DNA of 64,000 nt from Chryseosolibacter sp044507775 (GTDB lineage: Bacteria > Bacteroidota > Bacteroidia > Cytophagales > Cyclobacteriaceae), in assembly GCA_044507775.1 (NCBI GenBank), contig JBIQIY010000023.1:37118-101117 (forward strand), given 5' to 3'. The notes under the pieces are model-generated. The model did no database searches. It was not told the DNA's origin and saw nothing but the letters and a program-made list of their open reading frames with translations. The number at the start of each line of letters is the position of its first letter. The first letter of the stretch is position 1. Below are positions 1 to 8,821 of this stretch, in pieces. Position numbers and translations under genes: made by a program.

Positions 1-74
1 TGATCCTGGGATGGGTCGCGTTAATTATTTTCATCCTGTGCTTCAGCCCTGCGCCGATTCAGTTTGATGCTTAG
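1..74 (+). CDS. C-terminal end of a membrane protein (partial)
   Basis: A frame open from base 3 runs 23 codons to TAG at 72-74. The peptide is strongly hydrophobic (GWVALIIFILCFSPAPIQF) and looks like a last transmembrane segment with a short tail. Its ending resembles site-2 protease (M50) proteins of this phylum, but 23 residues are too few to assign a family. It overlaps the stop of the convergent gene by 4 bases. Confidence 0.5.
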   Translation, partial: ILGWVALIIFILCFSPAPIQFDA

Positions 75-2080
75 CGCGTGACGATCAGCTTTCGGGATCG
101 AATGAAATTTCCCGACCGATACCGAAGGATGTAAACGCCCGGATGATGAGCACTCATACTCACCTCAGTCCGTCCGTTGCCGGCGTCCGATAAACGGAAG
201 GAAATGTTTTCACCCGTCATAGAGAAGATCTGCAAATTCTGCGCGTCACCATCGATGTAGAAGTGGCCGCGATTGGGATTGGGGAAGACACCGACTAATT
301 CTTCATCTTCGATACCGACACTTGCATCTATCACGCCGGATCCAAAGACAGGCCGGAGCATCAGGCTGCCCGTAACGTCTTCATTGCGATACCAGACGCC
401 GTTCGTATTGACCGATATTTTATCTCCTGTGTCGTTGCTCATATCGAGTCCGACCATGACCTTGGCGCCGGCGGGGGCCTGCCATCCGATGTAGAACTTC
501 CGCTCGTCAATCAGCAAAGCAGGGAGAAACTCGATTCGTTGAAATTCGTTTGGTCCTTTCTTGAGCACCGGCCTCGAGGCAATGCGAAGCCACTGAGCGC
601 CGGGAAGTCCCGCTTTCTCCGGATCGGTGTCTTCGTGGTAGATAAAAAAATCAACGCGCTGGCTGGTGGTCACCGCATAGGGTGGAAAATATACATCGAA
701 CCCGACGAGCGTGTCCTGTGTCACGCCGTTCTCGACGTCCAGCTCAAATTCATATGCCACGAGATTTCCCGCCTCGATCAAGCCTGCCGAGTATTCGGCG
801 ACGCCGTCGTCGTATGCAAAGTAATCGGACAGAATGTAGTCCGCCGTCAGCGTGTCGTTGACCGTGAATTTGATGGGAATATAGTTCTTCGTGTAATCTC
901 CGGTTGAGTCGGGCTCGATAGGTGGAAAGTAGTTAAAGGGAATATTATCGTTTGTCTGAAGAGCGACGGTCAGCCGGATGATCGTGGAATCAATGCCAGC
1001 GTCCTGTGGAAACTGCAGGGGGTCGTTGATGTCAGGAAGGGTGTCCAGCGTAGTAAGCCTGTGCTCTTTATCCAGCAGGACGCCGTTTGTGCCATTGCTG
1101 GGTGAGGACTCACTGAGCACTGCCGTGTGCGATGGACTGGTGACGCCCAGCCGTCGGTCGGTGCTGCTGAAGTATGCTTCCGTATGATAGTTGACTGACG
1201 AAGGGGCGTCCTTCATGTTCTGAACCTCGAATGAAGGATGCGTCATTTGATTGTTTGAGCGGAAGTGACGGCGCGGCATTGCGCGGTACTTTCCAAACAA
1301 AGGTCCAAGCTGAGTTGCGATGGCGCGGTCCGGGAAAGAAAGGTCGTCTATAGTTCGGCCTTTATTAAGGTAGACATAGTCGACATGCCAACTATCGAAG
1401 GGACCGGACAATCGTCCGAAAGACCGGATGCGAAACTGGAACCGATCGTGAAAGAACTGGTCGCCGCTCACCTGGATGATCGTATCATAAAATACGGTGG
1501 CATCAGCTTCTTCCTTTGGAAAGACTGTCATCACCGTTTCCCAGCCGCCTTCTTCCGCCGTCTTGAATGCTACCTCCAGAAAATCTTTCTTATCCGGGGG
1601 TTCAAGATTTCCCTTCCACTGATAATAGAAACTCAGAAACACGGAAGACCTTTCGGCGATGGAGACCTTTGCCTCGCTGAGGTCAATAGGCCGAGACATC
1701 AGGGTGTCCGTGTAACCCGTGAGCAGCACCTCGTTCGGATTGTACGGTGCTCCCGAAGAATTAAGTCCGTCAAAAGTCGCCACATAAAGGGTGGGTGGTT
1801 GAATGGCCATGCCATCGTTTATCCATACAGAACTGCTGTTTTCCCAAAGGCTCGTATCCGCGTAAGCCAGGTTGAAAGGCTTCGAGAAATCATCGAAGAA
1901 CGGCAGCGTCAGCGGAGCTACTTCTTTGGTTCGTCCGACTGAGTTTTCACCTTTTGCGGCGGGTGCATTCCGGGAAGGAAAAGCCGGGTAGCGCTGCAGT
2001 TGCGCCATCAGTTGATGTGACAGAACCAGGAGCAGAAGGGTGAAAATCGCCGAAGAAATGTTCCTGAAAGCCAAAGTCAC
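71..2080 (-). CDS. T9SS type A sorting domain-containing secreted protein
   Basis: A 669-residue protein, probably exported by Sec and then across the outer membrane by the type IX system. The GTG start gives a signal peptide of about 26 residues ending HQLMAQ. The body has no motif I recognise; it reads as beta-rich extracellular modules with FDDFSKPF near residue 62, a pattern common in surface proteins of this phylum. The last 80 or so residues form a type A sorting domain (VFPNPNRGHFYI, then PGVYILRYRSG and a basic end), which directs secretion and surface anchoring. It lies 40 bases downstream of the PASTA gene on the same strand and may be cotranscribed with it and ddl. The function of the mature protein is unknown. 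Confidence 0.85.
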   Translation of the reverse strand: MTLAFRNISSAIFTLLLLVLSHQLMAQLQRYPAFPSRNAPAAKGENSVGRTKEVAPLTLPFFDDFSKPFNLAYADTSLWENSSSVWINDGMAIQPPTLYVATFDGLNSSGAPYNPNEVLLTGYTDTLMSRPIDLSEAKVSIAERSSVFLSFYYQWKGNLEPPDKKDFLEVAFKTAEEGGWETVMTVFPKEEADATVFYDTIIQVSGDQFFHDRFQFRIRSFGRLSGPFDSWHVDYVYLNKGRTIDDLSFPDRAIATQLGPLFGKYRAMPRRHFRSNNQMTHPSFEVQNMKDAPSSVNYHTEAYFSSTDRRLGVTSPSHTAVLSESSPSNGTNGVLLDKEHRLTTLDTLPDINDPLQFPQDAGIDSTIIRLTVALQTNDNIPFNYFPPIEPDSTGDYTKNYIPIKFTVNDTLTADYILSDYFAYDDGVAEYSAGLIEAGNLVAYEFELDVENGVTQDTLVGFDVYFPPYAVTTSQRVDFFIYHEDTDPEKAGLPGAQWLRIASRPVLKKGPNEFQRIEFLPALLIDERKFYIGWQAPAGAKVMVGLDMSNDTGDKISVNTNGVWYRNEDVTGSLMLRPVFGSGVIDASVGIEDEELVGVFPNPNRGHFYIDGDAQNLQIFSMTGENISFRLSDAGNGRTEVSMSAHHPGVYILRYRSGNFIRSRKLIVTR

Positions 2081-2120
2081 GATCTGCTTGTCATGTTAAG
2101 TTCAAATGGGCAATAGCCTG

Positions 2121-2945
2121 CTAGGGGCGACCAACTGGCGGTGCAACGCCAACGCTGTCTTCAGGCAATTCAGTTCCTTCCTGACCAATCCAGATATCGA
2201 CAACATCACCGACCATGATCACTTCGCCAGGGGTGGGTGTCTGTTTCAGGATGATACCCCCGACAGTGTCTCCGAGCAGATTCACTTCACCAATGTTCAG
2301 ATTGGAGCCGAGAATATTAACCTTTGCGTCCTCATAGGTAAAACCTAAAACGTTGGGGGTGGGCAACTTATTACTTCCTCCATCCATTACCACCAGGTCT
2401 ACCATGGTGCCTTTGGGGACGAGCACGCCGGGAACAACCTTGTTGCCGTCGATCTGCATTTCCTTCACGACATTCAGGAACGGGCCCCGCACGAGCCGGA
2501 TCTTTCCCCGTTTCAGCTCACTGCCCCGCAGCACAGCCTCCGCGTTGGTCAGCGATCCATCGATCAGGTTGGGCATTTTTACCGTGGGCGGATTCTTGCG
2601 GTTTACCGATACGAAGATCTTCCGGTTCTCTTTTACTTTCGCTCCGGCAGCCGGATACTGTTTCAGGACGGTCAGGGGAGGGTAGTCCGCCGAATATGAT
2701 GAATCATTTACCTCGTAACGGAGATCGTGGTTAGCCAGAAATTCCTCAACTTTTGTGATGGGCAATCCTTCTACGCTGGGTACTGTAATACTCTCACCGT
2801 GGTTTGTCACGTGCGGAAGGTATGCGTAAAAAAGGAATATACAGACCAGGATGATGATGCACACCGCCAGGACAATATGCAACAGGAGTCCTCCGAGTGT
2901 ATCCGATTTGAATGTGAGGCCGAGATTCCGGAAGTTGAATTTCAT
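2121..2945 (-). CDS. PASTA domain-containing membrane protein
   Basis: A 274-residue protein with a short cytoplasmic start, one transmembrane helix (about residues 20-44, IVLAVCIIILVCIFLFYAYL) and three PASTA repeats in the periplasm (about 53-122, 123-193, 194-262). PASTA modules bind peptidoglycan or muropeptides in penicillin-binding proteins and Ser/Thr kinases, but no kinase or transpeptidase domain is present here. It sits 34 bases after ddl, a linkage that fits a role at the cell wall. A perfect -7 element lies just upstream at 2966-2973, so it can probably be transcribed independently of ddl. The exact role is inferred only from domain and neighbourhood. Confidence 0.85.
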   Translation of the reverse strand: MKFNFRNLGLTFKSDTLGGLLLHIVLAVCIIILVCIFLFYAYLPHVTNHGESITVPSVEGLPITKVEEFLANHDLRYEVNDSSYSADYPPLTVLKQYPAAGAKVKENRKIFVSVNRKNPPTVKMPNLIDGSLTNAEAVLRGSELKRGKIRLVRGPFLNVVKEMQIDGNKVVPGVLVPKGTMVDLVVMDGGSNKLPTPNVLGFTYEDAKVNILGSNLNIGEVNLLGDTVGGIILKQTPTPGEVIMVGDVVDIWIGQEGTELPEDSVGVAPPVGRP

Positions 2946-2965
2946 TTTGACACAGTTTCTTTATT

Positions 2966-2973
2966 CAAAGATA
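2966..2973 (-). promoter_or_regulatory. -7 element of the PASTA gene
   Basis: On the minus strand the bases read TATCTTTG, a perfect match to the Bacteroidota -7 consensus TAnnTTTG, 20 bases before the PASTA start codon. No clear -33 TTG at standard spacing was found. Confidence 0.55.
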
Positions 2974-2979
2974 AGATAA

Positions 2980-4065
2980 TCAGAATTTCAACGATGAATT
3001 GAATTCCCTTTCTATGCGCTTACTCCGGTCGTATCGCTCCTGGGCCAGGTCAAGCAGCCGGGAGATCAGTTCAGTGAAGCCGAGGCCGCGCTCATTCCAC
3101 ATCATCGGAAACATGCTGGAATTGGTAAACCCCGGTATGGTATTGATCTCGTTGATGTAGATCTTTCCCTGGTCAGTCAGGAAGAGATCCACCCGCGCGA
3201 AGTCCTCGCAGGCAAGCGTCTTGTATGCCTTCACGCAAATATCGCGCACTTTTTCCGCTATCTTTTTCTCAAGATTTGCGGGCACCTCGATCTTCACGGC
3301 CTCAGGATCCACGTACTTGGCGTCAAAAGTGTAAAAGTCATATTTGCTGTTGATGACGATTTCTCCCGGGTACGAAGCTTCCGGCGGGTTGTTTCCGAGG
3401 ACTGCGCACTCAATCTCCCGGCCCTCGATAAACTGTTCCATCAGGATTGACTCGTCATAGCGAAAAGAGTCATCTACAGCCTTCCTGAACTCATCTTCGT
3501 TCCTCACTTTGCTCACGCCCACAGAAGAACCCAGGCTTGCGGATTTGACCATGAAAGGTACGCCCAGTGTTTTTTTGATAGCCTTGTAATCAATCTCATC
3601 GCGTTCCGTGTGGTGAAAGCTCACAAACCTGCTCACAGGTAATCCGGCATCCTGCAACAGCCGCTTCGCGATGATCTTGTTCATCGAAATAGAGGACCCC
3701 AGCACGCCTGTGCCCACCATCGGAATGTCCATCGACTTGATCATGCCCTGGATGCTGCCATCCTCGCCATCCGTTCCGTGCAACACGGGGAACACGACAT
3801 CGGCCTTAATTCTGTCGCCACTGGAAACGAGGATAAATCCGGGACTCTGCGCATCCAGGATCAAGGCCAGCGCCTTTCCCTGCCCGATATCTTTGGTTAC
3901 TCCTGACGTCAGATACCATTGACCGGACTTTGTGATGCCGATGGGAAGAGGCTCGAACCGCTCTTTGTTGATGTACTCATAAATGTTGCGCGCCGAATTT
4001 ACCGAAACACCATGTTCAACCGAGCGTCCTCCGAACAGGATGGCTACTTTCTTCTTTTTAGACAT
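2980..4065 (-). CDS. ddl: D-alanine--D-alanine ligase
   Basis: An ATP-grasp ligase of 361 residues that joins two D-alanines for the peptidoglycan stem peptide, in the cytoplasm. The N-terminus shows the family signature LFGGRSVEHGVS. The central ATP-grasp has MVKSASLGSSVGV, and the C-terminal metal-binding segment reads YINEINTIPGFTNSSMFP. Length is normal. It is followed by the PASTA gene, so the two probably form a cell-wall unit. A perfect -7 box precedes it at 4083-4090. I see no feature pointing to D-Ala-D-Lac specificity, but residue-level specificity was not modelled. Confidence 0.95.
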   Translation of the reverse strand: MSKKKKVAILFGGRSVEHGVSVNSARNIYEYINKERFEPLPIGITKSGQWYLTSGVTKDIGQGKALALILDAQSPGFILVSSGDRIKADVVFPVLHGTDGEDGSIQGMIKSMDIPMVGTGVLGSSISMNKIIAKRLLQDAGLPVSRFVSFHHTERDEIDYKAIKKTLGVPFMVKSASLGSSVGVSKVRNEDEFRKAVDDSFRYDESILMEQFIEGREIECAVLGNNPPEASYPGEIVINSKYDFYTFDAKYVDPEAVKIEVPANLEKKIAEKVRDICVKAYKTLACEDFARVDLFLTDQGKIYINEINTIPGFTNSSMFPMMWNERGLGFTELISRLLDLAQERYDRSKRIEREFNSSLKF

Positions 4066-4082
4066 GTGCGAATTTTTCGCGT

Positions 4083-4090
4083 CAAAGATA
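4083..4090 (-). promoter_or_regulatory. -7 element of ddl
   Basis: Reads TATCTTTG on the minus strand, 17 bases before the ddl start codon, a perfect match to TAnnTTTG. A -33 element is not obvious. Confidence 0.55.
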
Positions 4091-4139
4091 GGGAAAACGG
4101 ATTATAGTATTGCGACTGGATTTGCTACCCTTACAGGCG

Positions 4140-7139
4140 CTAAAACACCATGATTCGTGAAGTATAAAACTTGCCGCCGATCTGCAATCGCACAAAGTAC
4201 ACGCCTGGGGCCAGTTTTCGGAATGAAGTCAGGGGATAAGTCTGGTTGAGCACGTCGGTGAGCAGGCCATCGGTCTCCATCTGACCGGTGACACTGATGA
4301 GACTAAACCGGACATCCTGCCTGACGGGAAGATTAAATGTGATCCTCAGCTCGCTTGATTCGGAATGGCCGAAGTTATATCCGTAAATGGAATAGAGTTC
4401 CGCGATCTCGATGGGATTCGGGTTTGCTGTTACGAAGAACTCGATGTTGTCAAGATAGAGATTGTTTCCGTTTTGGTTGCGAACGACAAAAGCAATGCGC
4501 GCATTCTCCGATCCTGCGATCGAGTTGAGGTTAACCGAGATATTCCGCCGCCAGTCGCCTTCACTCACCGGAGACCAACTCGTGCCGGACGCAGCAACAC
4601 CCGGGAAATTATAGCTCACTTCCTGGTAAGTCATTCCGCAGTCTGTTGATGCGAGGATCGTGAGAATCTCTGCCGCATCTCCGCGTCTGGCAGAGGAGAG
4701 GTCGAAGAGCATTCCCGCCTGAGTGGTAGCAGAGAGATCGAGAACAGGACTTACCAGCCAGGCTTCATCACCCGCGCTTTCATTGTTGTAGGCGTTGAAG
4801 TACAGCGACTGACCAAAATTGGTAGGAGTGATTTCCCATTTCATTCCTCCCCTCGGGTTGACTGTCGTCCAGGCCGACGTTAGCCCTTCGTCGAAGTTCT
4901 GCCGCAGGGGAATCCGATCGTGTTCGTTGTTCACGACAATAACGAACGACTGGCTATTGTCAGAAGGGTTTACGTCGCTCTGACCGTTGGGATCTTTCAG
5001 CGTCACCGACAGGGTGTTCTCGCCTTCTTCCAGTGCTGTCAGCGGTAGGGCGACCTCTTTCTCTTCGCCATAGGGGATGTCAAGATGATCCAGCTCGAGT
5101 GACTGCACGGGACCGCTATTGAGGGAGTATTCGACGGTTAGGCTATTCAGCAGGACATTCCCTGTGTTCCGCATGATTACTTTCGGTGTTACGGGGTTGT
5201 CGCATGTTACGGCAAATGGTGTTACACGTACAAGCGCCACATCACGCCGCAGTTCTGTAATGAATGTAATGTTGTCAACGTAAATGTTATTTCCCCAGTC
5301 GTTGATGCCGACGAAGGCGAGCTGTACTTTACTCATGCCGAGAAAACTGGTGAGATCGATGAGTTCTTTCCGCCACTGCGTTTCATTGGTGGGTATGAAT
5401 GGTGAGGTCGTCGCAGGTGCGGTCTTAAGAGCATCTCCTGCCTTGTTGAAGACCTCGTTCCCTTCGGCAATTTCCCCGCAGTCAGTCAGGACAATCACTT
5501 TTAACCGGTCGTTGCTGGACTGGTATCGCGCATAAGCGACGTCGAATGTAAGTGCAGCTGCGGGGACAGCGGAGAGATCCAGCACGGGACTTAAGAAAAT
5601 GTCGACTTCACCGATCTTGTCTTCATAGTCGAAATAATTAAGCTTCAGTGCCTTGTTGGTGGAGACATCGCGGGGCGCAGTTGCTGTTTCCCACGTGATC
5701 TGGCCGTCGGGGTTTTCCGTGATCCATCCGGAGGGGACAGTGCTGAACGTTTCCTCGAACGGAACGGATGCAAATACAGGTACGATGACGGTCGCGCTGT
5801 TAACATCGTTGTAGCCACCGGAGTCTGCGCCGCCGTTTGTGAGCAGTACTTCGAAGGAGATGTCATGAGCGCCGGATGGCATTGTCAACGGGCTGAAGGC
5901 AACTTGCGAGGACTGCTGCGGCCCCAGGGAGAGCGCGAAATCTTTTGTTTCGTGGGGGTCGCCGTCCAGCGTGAAGCGGATACGGGTGGAGGTGATCGTG
6001 TTGTTTCCGTAGTTCCGGACTTCGATGAGCGGTGTCACAGAGTTCGAGCAAACAGTTGCGTCCGGAAAAAGAATTGTGCGTATACCGATATCGTTGGGAA
6101 GCGGGTCCGGCTCCTGAAGTCCGGGAGATGCGAGTAGACTGTGGCGCCGGGGACTGTTCTCCAGCACGACGGTCATGCGATCCACCTGTCCCTGTGTGAA
6201 GAGGTTCATGCAGCGGTCGTCGGTATAGTCGAGGAAGTTCTGGAACATGATCACTTCGCCGCAGTTATCGGTTTTTGGATGGCTCGGGCAGCCCTGTGTT
6301 CGGTTGCCCTGGTTTGGAGTGTCGTTGACGTAATCGCTGCCGTTGCACCCCGCATCGTCGCCCCAGATGTGGTTCAAGCCCAGGAAATGTCCTATCTCAT
6401 GCGTTGCGGTTCTCCCTTTATTAAACACCGGATCCAGGTTAAAGGCGCCGTCATCCACGGAGCCAAACGCCTGATGCGTCACCACTACGCCATCGGTCTT
6501 CCGGTTTGTTGACGAATTCTCCATGCCCTGGAGATCTGATTCAGGAGTCTGCGCGTATCCGAGAAACTGGTCGGTGAGATTGCAGACCCAGATGTTCATA
6601 TACTGCTCCGCGGGCCAATAGCTCAACTGTTTGAGGGTGTAATTATCGTTGATCGTCCAGCCGTTGCGGTTTCCATCCACGCGCACGATGCCGTTCGTAT
6701 GTTGGCCATCAGGGTCTTGTTTGGCCAGCACAAATTCGATGTCGAGACTACCGGCGACTGCTGCGAAGACGGCTGGAGTATTTGCGGCATCCGCGTTCTG
6801 ACGGTTGAAGTCGTCATTCAGTACTCGCATCTGCGAGAGCACCTGCGCATCTGATATGTTCGCGCCTTGCCCAATTTCTTCTCCGTTGTGGATTACGTGG
6901 ACGACTACCGGAATTTGGTAATGCGTTGTTTGCCTGCGACCATCCGGAGTGCTTTGTTGGCGAAGGCGGTGTCGGGAGATCCACTGTTCAAATTCGACTT
7001 TCCTCAGTGCGTAGTCTGCGTGGAGGGTCTTGGAATATTGCACAGTCCCGCAACGTTCCTGGGCGAGGGCGCTAAGAAAGATGGAAGGTGCAACGAAGGC
7101 GATGCCTGTAAAAATGATATATCGCAGGACAAGCCTCAT
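4140..7139 (-). CDS. Secreted M43 (pappalysin-like) zinc metalloprotease with T9SS type A sorting domain
   Basis: A 999-residue secreted protease. A signal peptide (about 1-27, ending SALAQ) is followed by the catalytic domain. The zinc motif HEIGHFLGLNH is at 247-257 and the met-turn methionine is near 311 (NFLDYTDDRCMN), the layout of M43 cytophagalysins. Downstream come alternating modules: a CARDB-like segment (near 350-450), a MAM/jellyroll-like segment (about 460-630, starting VPFEETFSTVPSGW), then a second CARDB and jellyroll pair (about 635-910). The C-terminus is a type A sorting domain ending YFVRLQIGGKFYTSRIMVF. Probable role: extracellular protein degradation. It lies 74 bases upstream of ddl; no functional link is evident. 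Confidence 0.9.
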   Translation of the reverse strand: MRLVLRYIIFTGIAFVAPSIFLSALAQERCGTVQYSKTLHADYALRKVEFEQWISRHRLRQQSTPDGRRQTTHYQIPVVVHVIHNGEEIGQGANISDAQVLSQMRVLNDDFNRQNADAANTPAVFAAVAGSLDIEFVLAKQDPDGQHTNGIVRVDGNRNGWTINDNYTLKQLSYWPAEQYMNIWVCNLTDQFLGYAQTPESDLQGMENSSTNRKTDGVVVTHQAFGSVDDGAFNLDPVFNKGRTATHEIGHFLGLNHIWGDDAGCNGSDYVNDTPNQGNRTQGCPSHPKTDNCGEVIMFQNFLDYTDDRCMNLFTQGQVDRMTVVLENSPRRHSLLASPGLQEPDPLPNDIGIRTILFPDATVCSNSVTPLIEVRNYGNNTITSTRIRFTLDGDPHETKDFALSLGPQQSSQVAFSPLTMPSGAHDISFEVLLTNGGADSGGYNDVNSATVIVPVFASVPFEETFSTVPSGWITENPDGQITWETATAPRDVSTNKALKLNYFDYEDKIGEVDIFLSPVLDLSAVPAAALTFDVAYARYQSSNDRLKVIVLTDCGEIAEGNEVFNKAGDALKTAPATTSPFIPTNETQWRKELIDLTSFLGMSKVQLAFVGINDWGNNIYVDNITFITELRRDVALVRVTPFAVTCDNPVTPKVIMRNTGNVLLNSLTVEYSLNSGPVQSLELDHLDIPYGEEKEVALPLTALEEGENTLSVTLKDPNGQSDVNPSDNSQSFVIVVNNEHDRIPLRQNFDEGLTSAWTTVNPRGGMKWEITPTNFGQSLYFNAYNNESAGDEAWLVSPVLDLSATTQAGMLFDLSSARRGDAAEILTILASTDCGMTYQEVSYNFPGVAASGTSWSPVSEGDWRRNISVNLNSIAGSENARIAFVVRNQNGNNLYLDNIEFFVTANPNPIEIAELYSIYGYNFGHSESSELRITFNLPVRQDVRFSLISVTGQMETDGLLTDVLNQTYPLTSFRKLAPGVYFVRLQIGGKFYTSRIMVF

Positions 7140-7201
7140 GGAACTTAGTACCTATGAATAGAATGATCCCACAGAAGGTGACCTTTTGAAAAGCCAGGAA
7201 C

Positions 7202-7474
7202 TCAATAATTCAGGGGTACGAGATTGATTACCTCAATACTTTTTATCTCCGGGACGTCGCGCTTGATCGCAGCTTCTACGCCGGCCTTGAAGGTCATCGT
7301 TGACATGCTGCAGTTTCCGCAGTTGCCAACGAATTCGAGCTTCACCACGAGTTCCGGTGTAACCTCCTTGATCTTCACGTTCCCGCCATCCGCCAGAAGA
7401 TATGGTCTGATAGAATTGAGAGAGGCCTCAACCTTGTTGGTCAATTCGTCCACATTTACTGTATTTTCGCTCAT
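7202..7474 (-). CDS. NifU C-terminal domain protein (Fe-S scaffold)
   Basis: A 90-residue protein matching the NifU C-terminal (Nfu) domain. It carries the cluster-binding pair CGNC (Cys52 and Cys55) in VGNCGNCSMSTMTF. Such proteins bind and deliver Fe-S clusters in the cytoplasm. Its start overlaps the stop of the upstream Mrp gene (TAATG-type overlap, shared base 7474), so the two are translationally coupled and probably act together in cluster transfer. The main suf operon lies about 20 kb away, so this is a separate delivery module. Confidence 0.93.
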   Translation of the reverse strand: MSENTVNVDELTNKVEASLNSIRPYLLADGGNVKIKEVTPELVVKLEFVGNCGNCSMSTMTFKAGVEAAIKRDVPEIKSIEVINLVPLNY

Positions 7475-8568
7475 TATGCTCTTAATTCGACCTTTTGTGT
7501 AGTTGCAAAGTTAGCATTTCTTATGGCAATCTGTCGGGCCAGCGTCTGCGCCAGTTCCTGGAAAGCCTCTCCGGTCACTCCCGGCTTCATTGCGGCAGGC
7601 AGACCACTGTCGCCGCTTTCACGGATACTCTGAACAAGCGGAATCTCACCCAGAAAAGGAACGTTGTGTTTTTCCGCCAGCCGCTTCCCGCCTTCTTTCC
7701 CAAAAATGTAATACCGGTTATCGGGTAGCTCTTCCGGTGTAAAATACGCCATATTTTCCACTACCCCTAAAACAGGCACATTTATCTGCGGCTGCTTGAA
7801 CATCGCCAGCCCCTTGTTCGCATCGGCAATCGCCACCTTTTGGGGTGTTGTTACAATGACCGCCCCGGTTACAGGCACGGTCTGGACCATGGTCAGGTGA
7901 ATGTCGCTGGTCCCTGGAGGAAGGTCAATCAGGAGGTAATCCAGCGCTCCCCAGTCGGTGTCGCCAAAGAACTGTTTCAAGGCCGAGCTTGCCATAGGGC
8001 CCCGCCAAACGACCGCGCTGTCGGGTGGTGTAAGGAAGCCGATCGAAAGCAATTTGACGCCGTACTGTTCGATCGGGACAATGATATTCTTGCCGTTGAC
8101 TTGCTTAACATGCGGTTGCTCGTGCTCGCAATTAAACATCGTGGGAATGGAAGGTCCATAGATGTCAGCATCGATCAACCCAACCGTTGCGCCGGCTTGC
8201 GCCAGGGCTACGGCGAGATTGCTGGTTACAGTCGATTTGCCAACGCCGCCCTTCCCGGAAGCGATGGCGACAATATTTTTCACGCCCGGCAGTATCGGAG
8301 TGTTGTCCCGGAGGGTGGTTACCGAGGAAGTAATCTTAATATCGATCTCCACATCTTCACCGACGACGCGTCGCACGGCATCTTCGCAGTCCTGGCGGAT
8401 CTTTTCCTTCAACGGACAGGCTGGCGTGGTCAAAACCACTGTAAATGACACTCTTCCGGGATCGGCCTTGACGTCTTTCACCATATTCAGGGTGACCAGG
8501 TCACGCCGCAAATCAGGGTCCTCAACGGTAGAAAGCGCCTTTAAAATATCAGACTGACTATAACTCAT
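7474..8568 (-). CDS. mrp: Mrp/NBP35-type ATP-binding Fe-S carrier
   Basis: A 364-residue P-loop protein of the Mrp (ApbC) family. Residues 1-90 form a MIP18/DUF59 domain (ILKALSTVEDPDLRRDLV). The deviant Walker A GKGGVGKST is at 105-113. The family binds a labile Fe-S cluster and passes it to apoproteins with ATP hydrolysis. It is cotranscribed with the overlapping NifU-like gene. The intergenic stretch on its other side carries repeats and the dnaG promoter in the opposite direction. Confidence 0.93.
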   Translation of the reverse strand: MSYSQSDILKALSTVEDPDLRRDLVTLNMVKDVKADPGRVSFTVVLTTPACPLKEKIRQDCEDAVRRVVGEDVEIDIKITSSVTTLRDNTPILPGVKNIVAIASGKGGVGKSTVTSNLAVALAQAGATVGLIDADIYGPSIPTMFNCEHEQPHVKQVNGKNIIVPIEQYGVKLLSIGFLTPPDSAVVWRGPMASSALKQFFGDTDWGALDYLLIDLPPGTSDIHLTMVQTVPVTGAVIVTTPQKVAIADANKGLAMFKQPQINVPVLGVVENMAYFTPEELPDNRYYIFGKEGGKRLAEKHNVPFLGEIPLVQSIRESGDSGLPAAMKPGVTGEAFQELAQTLARQIAIRNANFATTQKVELRA

Positions 8569-8640
8569 GCTCCTCTAACAATATTTTGATGCAAAATCGT
8601 TTAAAAACGGCAAGTTAGTGACGATTTGTGACACTACAGT

Positions 8641-8744
8641 GTCCCCCTGCCAAGGGGGACCCGCTTTCCGCAGGAAAGTGAGGGGGTGGGCGCGTTCAAT
8701 TCCGCAGGAAATCCGAACAATGCATCCCCCTTTTCCGCAGGAAA
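8641..8744. repeat. Hairpin plus three TTCCGCAGGAAA copies in the mrp-dnaG intergenic region
   Basis: A perfect 8-bp hairpin (GTCCCCCT / AGGGGGAC, 8641-8660) is followed by three copies of the near-palindrome TTCCGCAGGAAA at 8666-8677, 8700-8711 and 8733-8744. The first and third are extended to TTTCCGCAGGAAA. The copies are 33-34 bases apart. They lie upstream of the dnaG -7 box, so they are either an operator cluster or an intergenic repeat element. Confidence 0.6.
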
Positions 8745-8780
8745 ATACCAACCCAATTCCCCCGCTCCCCGCACAACCCT

Positions 8781-8788
8781 TATCTTTG
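8781..8788 (+). promoter_or_regulatory. -7 element of dnaG
   Basis: TATCTTTG, a perfect TAnnTTTG match, 33 bases upstream of ATG 8822. It lies inside the upstream part of the open frame. This argues that the longer in-frame start at 8618 is not used and that translation begins at 8822. Confidence 0.6.
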
Positions 8789-8821
8789 CAACGACCAAGC
8801 GAACATGCCAGTAGCCCATCC

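Noticed and set aside
8618..8821. N-terminal extension of dnaG from ATG 8618
   Set aside because: It would translate the repeat-rich intergenic region and begin upstream of the -7 box. The family N-terminus starts at 8822.
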